From Exophiala sp. HKRS030 (Eukaryota > Ascomycota > Eurotiomycetes > Chaetothyriales > Herpotrichiellaceae), in assembly GCA_023897205.1 (NCBI GenBank), contig JAHWDD010000005.1, positions 5,146,001 through 5,210,000 of the forward strand: DNA of 64,000 bases, read 5' to 3'. The notes under the pieces are model-generated. The model was not told where the DNA came from. It was given only the letters and a program-made list of their open reading frames with translations, and ran no database searches. This document shows, one piece after another, positions 48,985 to 61,501 of this stretch (its first letter is position 1; every line of letters starts with the position of its first letter). The position numbers were made by a program, and so were the translations under genes.

Positions 48985-51336
48985 TTATCTCATGTATCGA
49001 GCACTCAGGCTTGCAAAGGCATCCGGACTATGTCTACCACCGTCCAAGTTGTTGATGCTGACGCTCTCAGAACTTGCATGCCTAGCAGCAATGGTCTGGT
49101 TCCCTCCCGGTGAGACGCCCGGCCCTGTATATTGGATTTGATTGAACATTGGGTTGACATTGGCATTCATGGTATTGGTAAAGAAGGGATTGCGATTCCC
49201 AGGTCCACCTGATGAATGCATGGTTTGAAGTGACACAGGCATTGTCGAACTACGCTTGGCACCAAGCATATGATTTTGATTTCCAAATAGATCGCCGGAA
49301 GGTGCCGGTGAGATCTGTTGTTGATATGGGAATGACTGAGCATTATTATTTTCCGCACTTGGTTCGGGGATCGATGCTAGAGGTTGTTGACCAGGCTGAG
49401 GCTGGTTAAACAATGCCATTATCGAGTTCTTATCATATCTTCCAGTTTGCTGAGAAATCAGTGGCTGAGATTGCTGGCTATACTGCTGCTGGAAGGGATT
49501 TGATTGTTGCTGGAGACCATGTAGGTTCTGCGTCTGCGATTGCTGTTGACTTTGGACTTGGAATTGTGGCTGGCTATGTGCTTGAGGTTGGGTTTGCCCA
49601 TACTGAAAGTTGGGAAACTGCCCAGGTGACTGAGGTTGTCCATTACCAACCTGCTGTGGCATTTGCTGTGCCGGGGGTGACATCTGCTGACCGAAAGGAT
49701 TGTTCGTCTGCAGTGGGGTATTGAATTGCGACGGTTGGTGGTAGCCACCACCAAATATATCCTGCTGTTGATTGGACTGAGGGTATGATGGCTGTGTAAC
49801 TTGAGGCGACTGTGCTGGCGGAATACCAAAAGGGTTGGAGTTGCCTGAGACAAAGTTCTGTAGTTGAGGAGGCTGGCTTTGTTGAGCCGAGAATCCAGAC
49901 TGCAAGCTCATGAAGGGGTTCGTAGAGGGTGAAGGCGAAGATGGGGTTTGAGCAGCGATTGACATCTGTTGGATGTATGGATTGTTGCCGGTAGAATTGG
50001 CCGACGCTGTACTGGGCTGGAAAAAGGGATTGGAATTGTTCGGCAATGGAGCCGGTGAAGCGACGAAGCCTTGATGATACTGTGTCGATGGGACTGGGGG
50101 TGTCATGGAAGTCAACCTGGAATTTTGTAAAGCTGAGTGTTGAGCAGGATAGCCTCCCGTGCTGTGAGGGAATAAAGGTTGAGTTGATTGGGCAGGTTGA
50201 GATAGTTGCAATGAGTGGAAAGATTGTTCTAGTCCAGCCGATGGCTGCTGGGCTTGTGTATGCCCAAAAGGATTATTACTTGCGTAGGTTTGTGAGACAG
50301 GGCTTGCAGTTTCTTTAGAATCTGAGAAAGACAAGCCGAAGGTGGGCTCATTGCGGACTTGATTGAACGGGTTGTTAGATGACTCGGAGCGTTTTGAAGG
50401 AGGAGCAGGAGGGAAATCGGTGTTTGATGCACGGATTGGAGCAGGCGAAGTCGATCTTCTGTTTGATGAATTTGTTGCGTTACTGGGACCAAGCTGAACC
50501 AATGTCTCTATCGTCCGCTCGACATCACCATGCATTCGTCGGAGCACACTTGTGTTACGCTCAGTATCCGTGAAACCCATGTCTCTCAGTGTGGAGAGCT
50601 TTTTCTGTAGATCTGCATCTGTCATTTCGAACCGAGAATCGGCCATTCTAGACATTGAGTTATAGTCGTCATTCGGGATGTGAAATGTGCTATCAATACG
50701 TGGCTCACGTGGCGATCTCTTCTTGTCTTGCTTGGAGAGACCCAATGCAGAAGAAGTCGCTCGAAGGCCGAATCCGAAAAACTTCCCTTTCTTCGGCGGT
50801 GGAGGTGGTGGGGGTGATTCAGCTTGCGGCGCTGAATAGTTCGTGGGCGTAGGGTCATCCCGTCGGGGAGGGTCATCTCGAAGAGGAGGTTCTGGTCGAC
50901 CATCTGACAAACTCTTTTCCTGATACTTTTTACGAATAAATCTTTCCATCGCCGAATCGACCTCATCCGCGTCAAGTGGCATGTCAGGTTTCTTGTTCTT
51001 GGGGTTGTATATCTTGTTGATGGAATTATTTCCACTCTGCTTCATATTCTTCTCCGCTGTCAGTAGTGAACGAGATGTGTAGTTATCAGCTGCACTCGCC
51101 TCGACTTGGTCTGACGACCATGTATCCATGCTCAAGGACTTGACCTTGGAGATATGGGTTCCGAGCTTTCGATGTAGTGATGCGCATCGCATGCATAGAA
51201 AGACACCCAAGTTCCAACTTGCCCATGATGGGTTTTTTGCACCACAGTCGGCGCATTGCGAGTTTCCTGGGACACTGAGAAGATCGTGGAGCTCTCGCTC
51301 GTTGCGCGCTTGTTGGCGCTTGCTTATGGAAGCCAT
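48985..51336 (-). CDS. ArfGAP protein with UBA domain and NPF motifs
   Basis: This is an intronless, intact ORF of 783 aa. The N-terminal ArfGAP zinc finger has Cys28, Cys31, Cys48 and Cys51 in the expected C-x2-C-x16-C-x2-C spacing (CADCGAKNPSWASWNLGVFLC) followed by CASLHRKLGTHISKVKSLSMD with the catalytic-type Arg. A UBA domain lies at about residues 237-282 (LQKKLSTLRDMGF). The remaining 490 residues are Gln/Pro/Asn-rich with many NPF tripeptides, which bind EH domains of endocytic proteins. The architecture matches the Gts1/Ucp3 group of fungal ArfGAPs; GTP hydrolysis on Arf and a role at endocytic or Golgi membranes are inferred. Confidence 0.93.
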   Translation of the reverse strand: MASISKRQQARNERELHDLLSVPGNSQCADCGAKNPSWASWNLGVFLCMRCASLHRKLGTHISKVKSLSMDTWSSDQVEASAADNYTSRSLLTAEKNMKQSGNNSINKIYNPKNKKPDMPLDADEVDSAMERFIRKKYQEKSLSDGRPEPPLRDDPPRRDDPTPTNYSAPQAESPPPPPPPKKGKFFGFGLRATSSALGLSKQDKKRSPREPRIDSTFHIPNDDYNSMSRMADSRFEMTDADLQKKLSTLRDMGFTDTERNTSVLRRMHGDVERTIETLVQLGPSNATNSSNRRSTSPAPIRASNTDFPPAPPSKRSESSNNPFNQVRNEPTFGLSFSDSKETASPVSQTYASNNPFGHTQAQQPSAGLEQSFHSLQLSQPAQSTQPLFPHSTGGYPAQHSALQNSRLTSMTPPVPSTQYHQGFVASPAPLPNNSNPFFQPSTASANSTGNNPYIQQMSIAAQTPSSPSPSTNPFMSLQSGFSAQQSQPPQLQNFVSGNSNPFGIPPAQSPQVTQPSYPQSNQQQDIFGGGYHQPSQFNTPLQTNNPFGQQMSPPAQQMPQQVGNGQPQSPGQFPNFQYGQTQPQAHSQPQFQVQSQQQSQTQNLHGLQQQSNPFQQQYSQQSQPLISQQTGRYDKNSIMALFNQPQPGQQPLASIPEPSAENNNAQSFPYQQQISPAPSGDLFGNQNHMLGAKRSSTMPVSLQTMHSSGGPGNRNPFFTNTMNANVNPMFNQIQYTGPGVSPGGNQTIAARHASSESVSINNLDGGRHSPDAFASLSARYMR

Positions 51337-52056
51337 ACCTGATCGAATCTTGCTCTGAAGGGATGAAAGGGGCGCTTGTTGAAAAGACCCAAAGGTGTGT
51401 TGGAATATAGAGGGCGACTATAAGGAGGAGTGGATTTGGATTCGAGTTTGGAGTGGCTGTTGCAGTTAGATGAGAAGTCGGAGGCGGGAAGGTGCGACTG
51501 TTGGAACAATCTATGAAAACGCTCAGAAGCCCGACCTCAAGCTGATTAGATGAACATGTACAATCATAAGAATGCGCAAGACGAGATGAGTCTCCTTGTC
51601 TTGCCCAAACATGATGCAAACTACAGAGGATTGAGAGATTTGCAGCTGGTTCAAAGGGTAGTAGCAGAAGATGCCATCGCTAGCATGTTGTCCTATTTCG
51701 GTTACGGGCCGTAATGTGGATTTCTAGAATTACACCCCAATGTTAGAAGAGGATCCCGACAACACTCCACGAGTCGTCCTGCAACTTTCACAACCCTTGT
51801 CATGGTCTCATTGGCCTCATGCTTTACGCGAGGGGCCCACTCCACTCAGTTGACATGCTGCATAAGTGTTGCACTCACTGTGTGATAGAAACCAAGACCA
51901 GAATCTCAGACGCACAACTGTCTCATTGCTGCAAAATAGATACCCTGAAAACTATCTACACTTCCATTCTATGCCAATGAGGACTTGATGTAATATTCAT
52001 ACCCGCTCTGACTTCATCAACACACAGTTCGACCACTTCAACACTTGTTCAATTCT
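51337..52056. other. intergenic, ArfGAP promoter region
   Basis: A 720-bp stretch upstream of the ArfGAP gene and downstream of the zinc-ribbon gene, both on the minus strand. No further gene is seen. Confidence 0.5.
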
Positions 52057-52961
52057 TCAAGACATCTCTGAATCTCCATCACTACGTCTCGCGGTCGAAT
52101 AGTCCACTGACATCGCATACGCCTGAAGCATACCGTATTGATGTTCCATCGGTTCATCGTCTGCCAAGTGCCACCACTCTCGACTGTTGAATGCAGGATC
52201 ATTCGATTGTTTGTATTCCGGCTCTTTCTGGGGAGGGGACCTATATTCGGTAGGAGCTGTATTGCCATTGATATTAGGCAAGTTCTTGTAGCCTTGCACG
52301 ATGTATGGTTCAGCATTATTCGAAGAATCTAGACCGGCAAGACCGGGCAGACCTTTTAGCTTTTCTTGCTCAGCAACTTGTAATCGATAACGCGCTGCCT
52401 CTTCCTCTCGTTCCATGCTCGTTTCTGGCCAGTTTCCCAGGTGCAATGGATGCATCTGGTTCCCATACGATGGTGGTGAGATCTGCCAAAGTTCAATCAA
52501 CCTTTGTCTCTGCTCATCCCCTGCATTTTTAAAGAGTGATAACTGCGAAGGAAGTAGGGCTGAGGAATTGACTCCTACATGCTCTAAGATGGTCGACACG
52601 GGGAGATCATGTGCGGCGGCTTGATGGCTCGAATGGTGGTAGTGTTGAGTAATGTAAGTAATAGGGGCAGGTTGCGGGATAACCTGTGGCGTCGGAGGCA
52701 TAGACAGATCTTGCTGTGGCTGGTGCTGGATAGGGCTCAGATGTAGGTTTTGCGTCATCATATTGATCAACTCATCCTGCATTTTGATATCGCCCTCCGA
52801 AGCCGATAGTCCGCACTAGACACGAGAATCAGAAGGTCATGAACCGGATTGGGAAATGGACAAACCTGTCTGCAATGTGGATTGTCTTCAAAGACTGCCA
52901 TGGTGCTAATAAGCTCCGTCTCATAGCCACAATGCTGGCATCGATGAAATGCCGAAGCCAT
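52057..52961 (-). CDS. uncharacterised zinc-ribbon-like protein
   Basis: Two exons (52866-52961 and 52057-52815) joined across a 50-nt intron (GTTTGT..CTAG) give 284 aa. The first 45 residues contain CQHCGYETELISTMAVFEDN and then HCRQCGLS. The two C-x2-C pairs, the second of which is completed only by splicing, suggest a small zinc ribbon. The rest is Gln/Pro/His-rich and disordered (HQPQQDLSMPPTPQVIPQ), with a Trp-containing segment SREWWHLADDEP near the end. I do not recognise a named family; a transcription- or RNA-linked role would be a guess. It diverges from the proteasome gene pre10. Confidence 0.7.
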
Positions 52962-53864
52962 TTCTTGAAATTTCTGTAAAGAGAAATAACCCGAGACGTA
53001 AAAGAACCTTTGATTGCAGTAGCAAAATCAACCGGAGGAAGAGTGAGACGGAGGAAAACCTGAGAATCAGGCTTCAATATCGTATTGAACTAACTAACGA
53101 ACAATCTGCTATAGAAGCTCCAGATCCAGTGGTCCTTGGTCCTTGGTCCTGGGTCCTGAGTCCTGGGTCCGGATCCAGTTAGATCCAGGTTCTCGTCCAA
53201 AGGTCCTGGAAAGTCCGGATTTCAAACAAAGGGAGGTGGCCAGGAGTAAGTCTGGATGAGATGAAGACACTTTCTCTCCAGAAAAACTTGAGGATAGGAA
53301 TGAACTTGTTCTAGGAAAGAACGAGGGGATTTAGGGGGAAGGAAGCGGGGTAAGCAAGCTCAGTGGTGGTTTCTTGCAAATGAACCGCGACTGGACAAGT
53401 CTCGTACTCAGCTCAACATGAAAGCTGGAGTGATGGATTTGTCTGAAGGATGAAATGAAAAGAGAGGAAATTCGAAGTGTTTGGGAAAGGTGACGAAGGT
53501 AGGATGTACGGAGTAGTCATGATATCAAAGATATCTCGAGGTTCGGGGCCTGGAGGCGGTGACACGTATCTCCTCCTTTCATTTCGACGCTTGAGGCCCA
53601 ATTCTTGACGCCAAGAACAGCTAGACAATTAACAGGTTAGATTGACACTAGCATACAGGAGCCTCCATCCTTCCCTTAGTACGGAAGGTTGAGCGAAAGA
53701 CGCGGCATTCGGTCGCCTGCAATGGGAATTTCGCGACATCAACGTGCTGCAGTATCGTAACCTCATCTTATTCAACCACCAACATATCCGGAGATCCTCA
53801 TCAGTTCCTCCTTCGAATACAGGCCTTGTTCCAAAGCTACGCTCCAAAGCATACACTCCCAAAC
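52962..53864. other. divergent promoter region with a GGTCCT array
   Basis: About 900 bp between the zinc-ribbon gene (-) and pre10 (+). It carries a GGTCCT/GGTCCTG minisatellite (about 53130-53172) and an exact TACGGAGTA word at 53507-53515. Confidence 0.55.
53130..53172 (+). repeat. GGTCCT-type tandem array
   Basis: Six imperfect GGTCCTTG/GGTCCTGG/AGTCCTGG units in a row, bracketed by GATCCAG on both sides. It looks like a short minisatellite in the pre10 upstream region. Confidence 0.7.
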
Positions 53865-54859
53865 ATGGTACATCTCTCCCTGATATGCGATTAGTTTCGG
53901 TAGCTGACGATCATGTAAATAGACATCAATAGGCACAGGCTATGATCTCTCCAACTCAGTCTTCTCACCGGACGGCCGCAATTTCCAAGTCGAGTATGCT
54001 GTCAAAGCGGTAGAAAACGGTGGCACAGCAATTGGCATCCGAACAAAATATGGGGTGGTTCTAGCGACGGAGAAGATTATCACATCAAAGCTTCTGAAGC
54101 CAAACGCCAACAAGAGAATAGCCACCGTCGATCGGAATGCCGGCATTGTGACCTCAGGCTTGATTCCCGACGGCCGTCACCTTACAAGTAGAGCAAGAGA
54201 CGAGGCAAGCAGTTGGAGACAAACATACAAAGGACCCATCCCGATCTCCGCACTGGCTTCCAGAGTAGGAGGTTACGTGCAGGCATATACCCTCTATTCT
54301 AGTGTGCGGCCTTTCGGAGTCACTGCTATACTTGGAGGTTGGGACTCGGAAGCTGAAGCCGGCGTCGATGGCGAAGTTGGCTCTGGCCCAAAGCGAGCAA
54401 GGGTGGTAAAATCGAGGACGAGGCGGTCAAACGAGGCGGTCCCGGACTTTACATGATCGAGCCTAGTGGTCTCTACTGGGTAAGTGACATCTTTTTCCTC
54501 GAACAGGAAATAATTAACCAGCTGTGCAGGGCTACTATGGTGCCGCTACTGGCAAAGGTCGACAGGCTGCCAAAGCCGAACTCGAGAAGTTGGACCTGGC
54601 TTCGCCCACCTGCGAACTCACTCTGAAAGATGCCGTCATGGAAGCTGCACGGATCATTTATGTCGCACATGAGGACTCCAAAGACAAGGAATTCGAGTTA
54701 GAGATTACTTGGATCTCGTCATTAGATGGACCAACCAAAGGACGGCACGAACCCATTCCACAAGATCTCTTTGATGAGGCCGACAAGGCAGCCAAGAAAA
54801 GCCTCGAAGGGGATGACGACGATGAAGAGGAAGAAGAAGCAGATGCCATGGAGGAGTAG
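53865..54859 (+). CDS. pre10: 20S proteasome subunit alpha7 (Pre10/PSMA3 type), one frameshift
   Basis: The restored protein is about 296 aa. Exon 1 is only the ATG (53865-53867); the intron begins immediately with GTACAT and ends at AAATAG (53868-53922). Exon 2 then reads TSIGTGYDLSNSVFSPDGRN, the diagnostic alpha-subunit N-terminus with its YDxxxxxFSPxG motif, and YVQAYTLYSSVRPFGVTAIL. A second intron spans 54480-54529 and exon 3 runs to 54859. The acidic C-terminal tail (GDDDDEEEEEADAMEE) is typical of alpha7. The alpha ring gates the catalytic chamber. The frame breaks at CCC 54387-54389 (or the adjacent AAA); one base restores SGPKASKGGKIEDEAVKRGG. Confidence 0.94.
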
Positions 54860-55048
54860 CAGGCTCGTTTCTTATCCAACTCATTAGTGTAGCATTAACC
54901 GGCGTCTCGCGTGGCCAAGCAGAGGTTTGTCGTAGGATCTGGAAGCAAACGGATAGAATCAAGACATCTGTTGTTTTGCAGCTACAATATTCCCGGTATT
55001 TTGTAAAGATGGCTCTAAATTTTCTCAGGTGTCCACAGAGGTATCGAC
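54860..55048. other. short convergent 3' interval
   Basis: Only 189 bp separate the pre10 stop from the lumazine synthase stop on the other strand, so the transcripts probably overlap or nearly meet. Confidence 0.6.
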
Positions 55049-56520
<1,472 letters not shown>

Positions 56521-58096
56521 ATGGCTCCATCAGCAGTAAATGGAAATGGCTTGAATGGAATTACCCATTTGAATGGCCAGAGTACAGGCACACAGCTGAA
56601 AGCTACAGCACCGTCCTTTCATCCCTCAGGAACACCTGACAAGTCCAAATATCATGCTAGTTCCTCCGACGAAGCCATCCACGCTGAGCATGAATATGCG
56701 GCCCACAACTATCATCCTTTACCCGTCGTCTTTGCACGTGCTTTGGGAACCAAAGTGTGGGATCCAGAGGGCCGCGAATATCTCGACTTCCTATCTGCCT
56801 ACTCTGCGGTCAATCAAGGCCACTGTCATCCCGAACTTGTCAAGGCTCTGGTCGAGCAAGCGTCGACGTTGACGTTGAGCTCTAGAGCTTTCTACAATGA
56901 TGTGTTCCCTCGCTTTGCTGAGTTTGTCACAAAGTATTTCGATTTTGATATGGTCCTTCCCATGAACACTGGAGCTGAAGCAGTAGAGACCGCCATCAAG
57001 ATCGCTCGGAAATGGGGCTATAAAACCAAGGGCATTCCTCGCGATGAAGCACTTGTTCTCAGTGTTGCTGAGAATTTCCATGGACGCACGGTATGTGTTT
57101 TGGTTTGTCTCGTTTTAGTCTGGAGCACACTGATTTCTCCTTTAGTTCTCTGCAATTTCGATGTCGACGGATCCTGAATCGCGCGACAACTACGGTCCTT
57201 ACCTTCCAGGCGTTGGCTCTGTCAACCCGGCCACCGGTGAAGTCATTCCCTACAACGATATACCGGCTGTCCGAGCAGCATTCGAGTCACATGGTGACAA
57301 GATTGCTGGTTTCTTGGTGGAACCTATTCAAGGCGAGGCCGGTATCGTGGTACCATCGGACGACTACCTCTCGGAACTTCGGGCTCTCTGCAATAAGCAT
57401 AATGTCCTACTCATCTGTGACGAGATCCAGACTGGTATTGCTCGAACGGGTAAACTGCTCTGTCATGAATGGGCCGGCATTAAACCAGATATGGTTCTGT
57501 TGGGCAAGGCCATCTCTGGCGGCATGTACCCTGTCTCTGCAGTCCTCGGTCGTAAGGAAGTGATGCTCACGGTCGAGCCTGGTACGCATGGTTCAACGTA
57601 TGGTGGCAACCCACTTGGCTGTGCTGTTGCCATTCGCGCTCTTGAAATTGTACGTGAAGAGAAGATGATTGAACGTGCCGAAAAGCTTGGACAAGTCTTC
57701 CGTGACGGACTACGCGACCTGAATTCACCCCTAATTACCACTATCAGAGGCAAGGGGCTTCTCAATGCTATCGTTATCGACGAGTCCAAGACCAATGGTC
57801 ACTCTGCGTGGGATCTCTGCATGTTGATGAAATCAAAGGGTTTGCTGGTAGGTTCATCTCCTGACTTTCGGATAACCTTTTTTATGGATGCTTTACTGAC
57901 TAACGGAAAGGCCAAGCCCACACATCAAAACATCATCCGCCTTGCACCACCTTTAGTTATTACGGAGGAGGAAATTGCCACAGCCCTGAAGATCATCGGC
58001 GAAGCTGCCGCCGAGTTGCCTACCTTGAAAGGCCAGCAAGAACAAGAAATACTGCCCGAGGGAGAGAAAAATGTACACATTGGTGTTGATAATTAG
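56521..58096 (+). CDS. car2: ornithine aminotransferase
   Basis: This PLP-dependent class III aminotransferase converts ornithine and 2-oxoglutarate to glutamate-semialdehyde and glutamate, in arginine catabolism. Landmarks are [83 protein letters not shown] (PLP-binding Lys) and [11 protein letters not shown]. The first intron is 57091-57145 (GTATGT..TTTAG). A second at 57848-57910 (GTAGGT..GGAAAG, CTGAC/CTAAC branch) is 63 nt, in frame and without a stop; removing it gives the conserved [19 protein letters not shown]. The spliced product is 485 aa, about 506 if the intron is retained. The ATG at 56521 follows a CCCAGG context. It diverges from rib4. Confidence 0.95.
57848..57910 (+). other. 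63-nt in-frame intron without stop codons
   Basis: GTAGGT donor, TTTACTGACTAAC branch-like sequence and AAAG acceptor interrupt a conserved block of ornithine aminotransferase. The length is a multiple of three and the frame stays open, so retention would add 21 residues rather than kill the protein. Confidence 0.8.
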
Positions 58097-59039
58097 CTGA
58101 GACTATGACAATGGAGGACAGAGCAGATATCTCTCGGGGAGTTTTGGACGATCACGCGCATTGGATCCATTGACCACAGCACAGACATGGTGTCCGTCGG
58201 GACAGGGCCTGGAAAATCAGAGCAATCGGTGTCGATCATCTTTTGGAGAAAGGCATGCTTTGACTATCAAAAGCACTAAGGAGGCTTGTTCTTGAGATGA
58301 TTCCTGGAAATACCCAGCTCTGGCATACGTACTAAACTTATAGAAAAGTTGAACATCCACACAATCAATCGGCATCACAGGACCTTCCTTGGCAGCGATT
58401 GACCTTCGCTGTACTCCGAATTACGTGTCCACGTACTTAGCTTCGCTTTTTTCATTCATCACTTGGATTTTCTTATGTCGGCATATTTACAACGAACTAA
58501 TTTAAACACCATATCGTTGCCGATGTCGATTCCCTCCGCCGGGTCGTAATGGACATGGCTTCTCATACTCTACTCGAATCTGGAGATCAAAGAACCGCTT
58601 TGGTCGGGCGTTGTGGCTGGGAGACACGGGTGGCTGCAAAGTTGTACATTTAATGTGACTGAAGCCTTCACAATGTCAGGCCTTGACCCTCAGCTCAAAG
58701 ACCAACTCGCTTTTCCAACGGCGAAACCTGAATGTACACTCTTCAAAGTCAGCCGGACCCTCAAAGCTACTCACTGTGATTGAGAGTCACATCACATATT
58801 CATCATGTGAGTTGAATCCCCGTTGTCATATCAGGCATGTCACTTTCCAGTCAGCAAAGTCATATGTGTGACTCTAGCTTCGGCTATTTGAAATTCAGCG
58901 ACATCATGTCGTTCCGAATCTGGAGACTGAAAGGGATATAAAACGCCTCCATCGTCTCTACTGGAACTCGGCCGATCCATAACCTATACCAAATAAGATA
59001 GTCATCCTGATCAAAACTCCAGTCTTCCTTAGAATCAGA
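58097..59039. other. intergenic, 0.9 kb
   Basis: Tandem interval between the aminotransferase and the C2H2 gene. No gene is recognised. Confidence 0.5.
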
Positions 59040-59798
59040 ATGTCCTCCAATAATAAACGTTCTGATGATGGCTCTAGGCCACCAAGAACACCACCACATT
59101 TCATGGAGGCTCCTGTTTACCTCAGCTCTCCTCCAAATCCTTTTGCTAATAAAGAATCCAGACGATATGCTCAACCCGTTTCACGTAGAGGGAGGATAGG
59201 AGAAAGTGCGGCTGAATCATCACAGAGATTGATGCGACCTACAGCTTTGAATCATTCTCCACCACATACGCTGGCTCCAATCGCCATCAGACCAGAGCCA
59301 GGAAGAGTGATATCGCCGCCCAGGAGCGATCTCGCTAGAGCCGTCAATACCGGAACGAGAGGGAAACAGCCCTTACCCAGCAAGAACGCATCAATTGCCG
59401 AATTTGCCAAAGCCGTTAATGACAGGGCCAGTGAACAAATTGCACCTCGTAGTGGGAGAAAATCAAGCGCTGACTCCAAGAAAGCCATGAAGGGCAGGGC
59501 CGGGAAACAAGACGAACATCGCATTCTGGGACCCCCACTCATAGACTTTGCGAGAGCAGTGAACAGGACAATCGAGAATCAGGCAGCCTCTAGCGGTATG
59601 GACCCTTCACAAAAGGGGGACCGGAAAGTGCAGTGCGAGTCATGCCCAAGGACTTTTGCAACGGCACAACACCTCGACCAACATCGGGAGTTCTCACACA
59701 CAGTCTACGCCTGTGACCTGCCACAGTGTAAGAGGATCTTCTCTAGCGCGAATGTACTTGCACAGCATCGGAAAAAGCACCATCCACGACAGAAGTGA
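59040..59798 (+). CDS. C2H2 zinc finger protein with three AVN repeats
   Basis: This is an intact, intronless 252-aa protein. The N-terminal 90 residues are Pro/Ser/Arg-rich. Three copies of a short motif follow: DLARAVN at 97-103, EFAKAVN at 121-127 and DFARAVN at 169-175, each followed by a basic or polar spacer. The C-terminus has two C2H2 fingers, CESCPRTFATAQHLDQHREFSH (199-220, written here as CESC..HREFSH) and CDLPQCKRIF..HRKKHH (225-247). Two close fingers allow DNA or RNA binding; the target is unknown. The repeated helical-looking motif may bind a partner protein. It has no recognised named orthologue. Confidence 0.8.
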   Translation: MSSNNKRSDDGSRPPRTPPHFMEAPVYLSSPPNPFANKESRRYAQPVSRRGRIGESAAESSQRLMRPTALNHSPPHTLAPIAIRPEPGRVISPPRSDLARAVNTGTRGKQPLPSKNASIAEFAKAVNDRASEQIAPRSGRKSSADSKKAMKGRAGKQDEHRILGPPLIDFARAVNRTIENQAASSGMDPSQKGDRKVQCESCPRTFATAQHLDQHREFSHTVYACDLPQCKRIFSSANVLAQHRKKHHPRQK

Positions 59799-60583
59799 GA
59801 TGATTGCAAGTGTAGAGTGAGCGATATAAACGCCATGGAAGACTTTCGACCGTGGATCGCAAGCACTCCGAGGTGCAGACAAATGATAGTCTCTGGTCTG
59901 AAATCCAATGAACCTTGGCTAATCTCAGTGGCAATCCCGAATGCTGACGTTTTTGCTGTTCAAGTACAACTTTGATAGCTAGAGGCAGCTCAGGTTCATT
60001 GACGCTTCTCTGCAACGTCTGCTAGTTCTTCCGGGCAACGCCGATGAAGTGCCCTTTTTGGTGGATCCAAAGAATGACATGGATTCAATGACGAGTTGTT
60101 CTGTATCTTAACACGCTTGGTTGCGATTCTTGTCCAAGACATCCATTCAAATACTCTATATCAGAATCATTAATGGGAAAGAATGAACCTTCTAGTCTTC
60201 AATCTTGCCGAAGTGGCCAGACTGAAACCGGTGAGACTTGCCGTCTTCAAGGTTACGACTATCAAAATGCGTGATACGCGCTATCAAAAGTCAAGACCTA
60301 AATAAATAATGATCGGATTAACGCGCGATCACGTGCTCCGCCGACCTCGTTATCGCTGGCGGCCACTAGCAAAGCAAAGTATGGCTAGTAAATGGTGTGA
60401 TTATGCTACGGATGATCCCTCACGTCAAACAAGTGGACGTAGGTGCGTAGCGGATGTCCGTCAATTGACAATAGTGTCCATCTCCGATACACACCACGAC
60501 AACAAGCTTGCACCGAAATTGCAAGTCGAACCTGAACCATTATCCTGACAAACGGGGTCCTTGAGGATACCAAAGGTCCGAAG
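59799..60583. other. intergenic, promoter of the hydrolase gene
   Basis: About 785 bp; nothing coding is recognised. Confidence 0.5.
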
Positions 60584-61501
60584 ATGGCTTCGAAGTTCCA
60601 TACCGTGTCAGACTCTCTCAAGCTCGCCTATCACCTGCACCAGCCATCTTCTGAGCCAAGCACACCACATCCGACGATCATACTGATCAATGGGCTTGCG
60701 GACGCCAAAGAATCATGGCAAACCCAAGTGACGGCCTTCGTAGCCGTCGGATACACAGTGCTCACCTACGACAACCGTGGAGTCGGCGCCTCGTCGCGGC
60801 CGGCCGCAGGCGAGGTATACACGATATCCGAGATGGCCAGCGATCTGGCATCCTTGATACGTGGGCTCGGCATGAAAGGCCAAGTCCACGTGTTGGGCAT
60901 CAGCATGGGCGGCATGATCACCCAGGCATTCACGATAGAGCAGGTCCTACCCGGACTTCTGCCTGACATCGACGTCCTCAGTGTCACATTGGCGTGCACA
61001 TACGCGGTGCCGAACCAGTTCTGCCTGCGACTGTTCAAGTTTTGGGGCGAGGTAGCGCAGAAGATCGATCTCGCAACCGTCATGCAAGATCTGACCCTGT
61101 GGTGCTTCAGCCCGGGGTTCTTCGACGACCCCTCCAGAAAGGATGAGCTAGAGGCCTTCGATGCCGAGCTTGCGAAGATCGATGATGTCGCGCAGGGTGG
61201 AATGGGTATTGATGGGTATCTGGCGCAGCTCAATGCCATTCTGGAGTTTGATTCGAGACCACAGTTGGGACACCTGGTCCAAGGAATCAAGGGCAGTGGT
61301 CCGGAAGTTGTTGTGTTGGTTGGTGAGACGGATATTTTGATTCCTGTGCCGTTGTCACGCGAGCTTTACGAGGCTATTCCTGGAGCTACATGGCGGACGA
61401 CTAAAGGTGGACACGCTTGTAATTGGGAGTATGTGGATGAATTCAACGAGGGCTGCTTACAGGCGTGGAAAGAGATTGAGCAGCAGAAGAAGCATAGCTA
61501 A
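60584..61501 (+). CDS. alpha/beta hydrolase
   Basis: The ORF is intact, intronless and 305 aa. The fold is shown by LINGLADAKESWQ (oxyanion region), YDNRGVGASSRP and the nucleophile elbow GISMGG with Ser107. The likely acid is Asp250 in LVGETDILIP and the base His277 in TKGGHACNWE. It resembles the 3-oxoadipate enol-lactonase/epoxide-hydrolase branch of the superfamily, but the substrate cannot be told from sequence. There is no signal peptide or membrane anchor, so a cytosolic location is likely. Codon use is more GC-rich at third positions than in most neighbours (for example GGC CTC GTC), perhaps reflecting higher expression or a different origin. Confidence 0.88.
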   Translation: MASKFHTVSDSLKLAYHLHQPSSEPSTPHPTIILINGLADAKESWQTQVTAFVAVGYTVLTYDNRGVGASSRPAAGEVYTISEMASDLASLIRGLGMKGQVHVLGISMGGMITQAFTIEQVLPGLLPDIDVLSVTLACTYAVPNQFCLRLFKFWGEVAQKIDLATVMQDLTLWCFSPGFFDDPSRKDELEAFDAELAKIDDVAQGGMGIDGYLAQLNAILEFDSRPQLGHLVQGIKGSGPEVVVLVGETDILIPVPLSRELYEAIPGATWRTTKGGHACNWEYVDEFNEGCLQAWKEIEQQKKHS

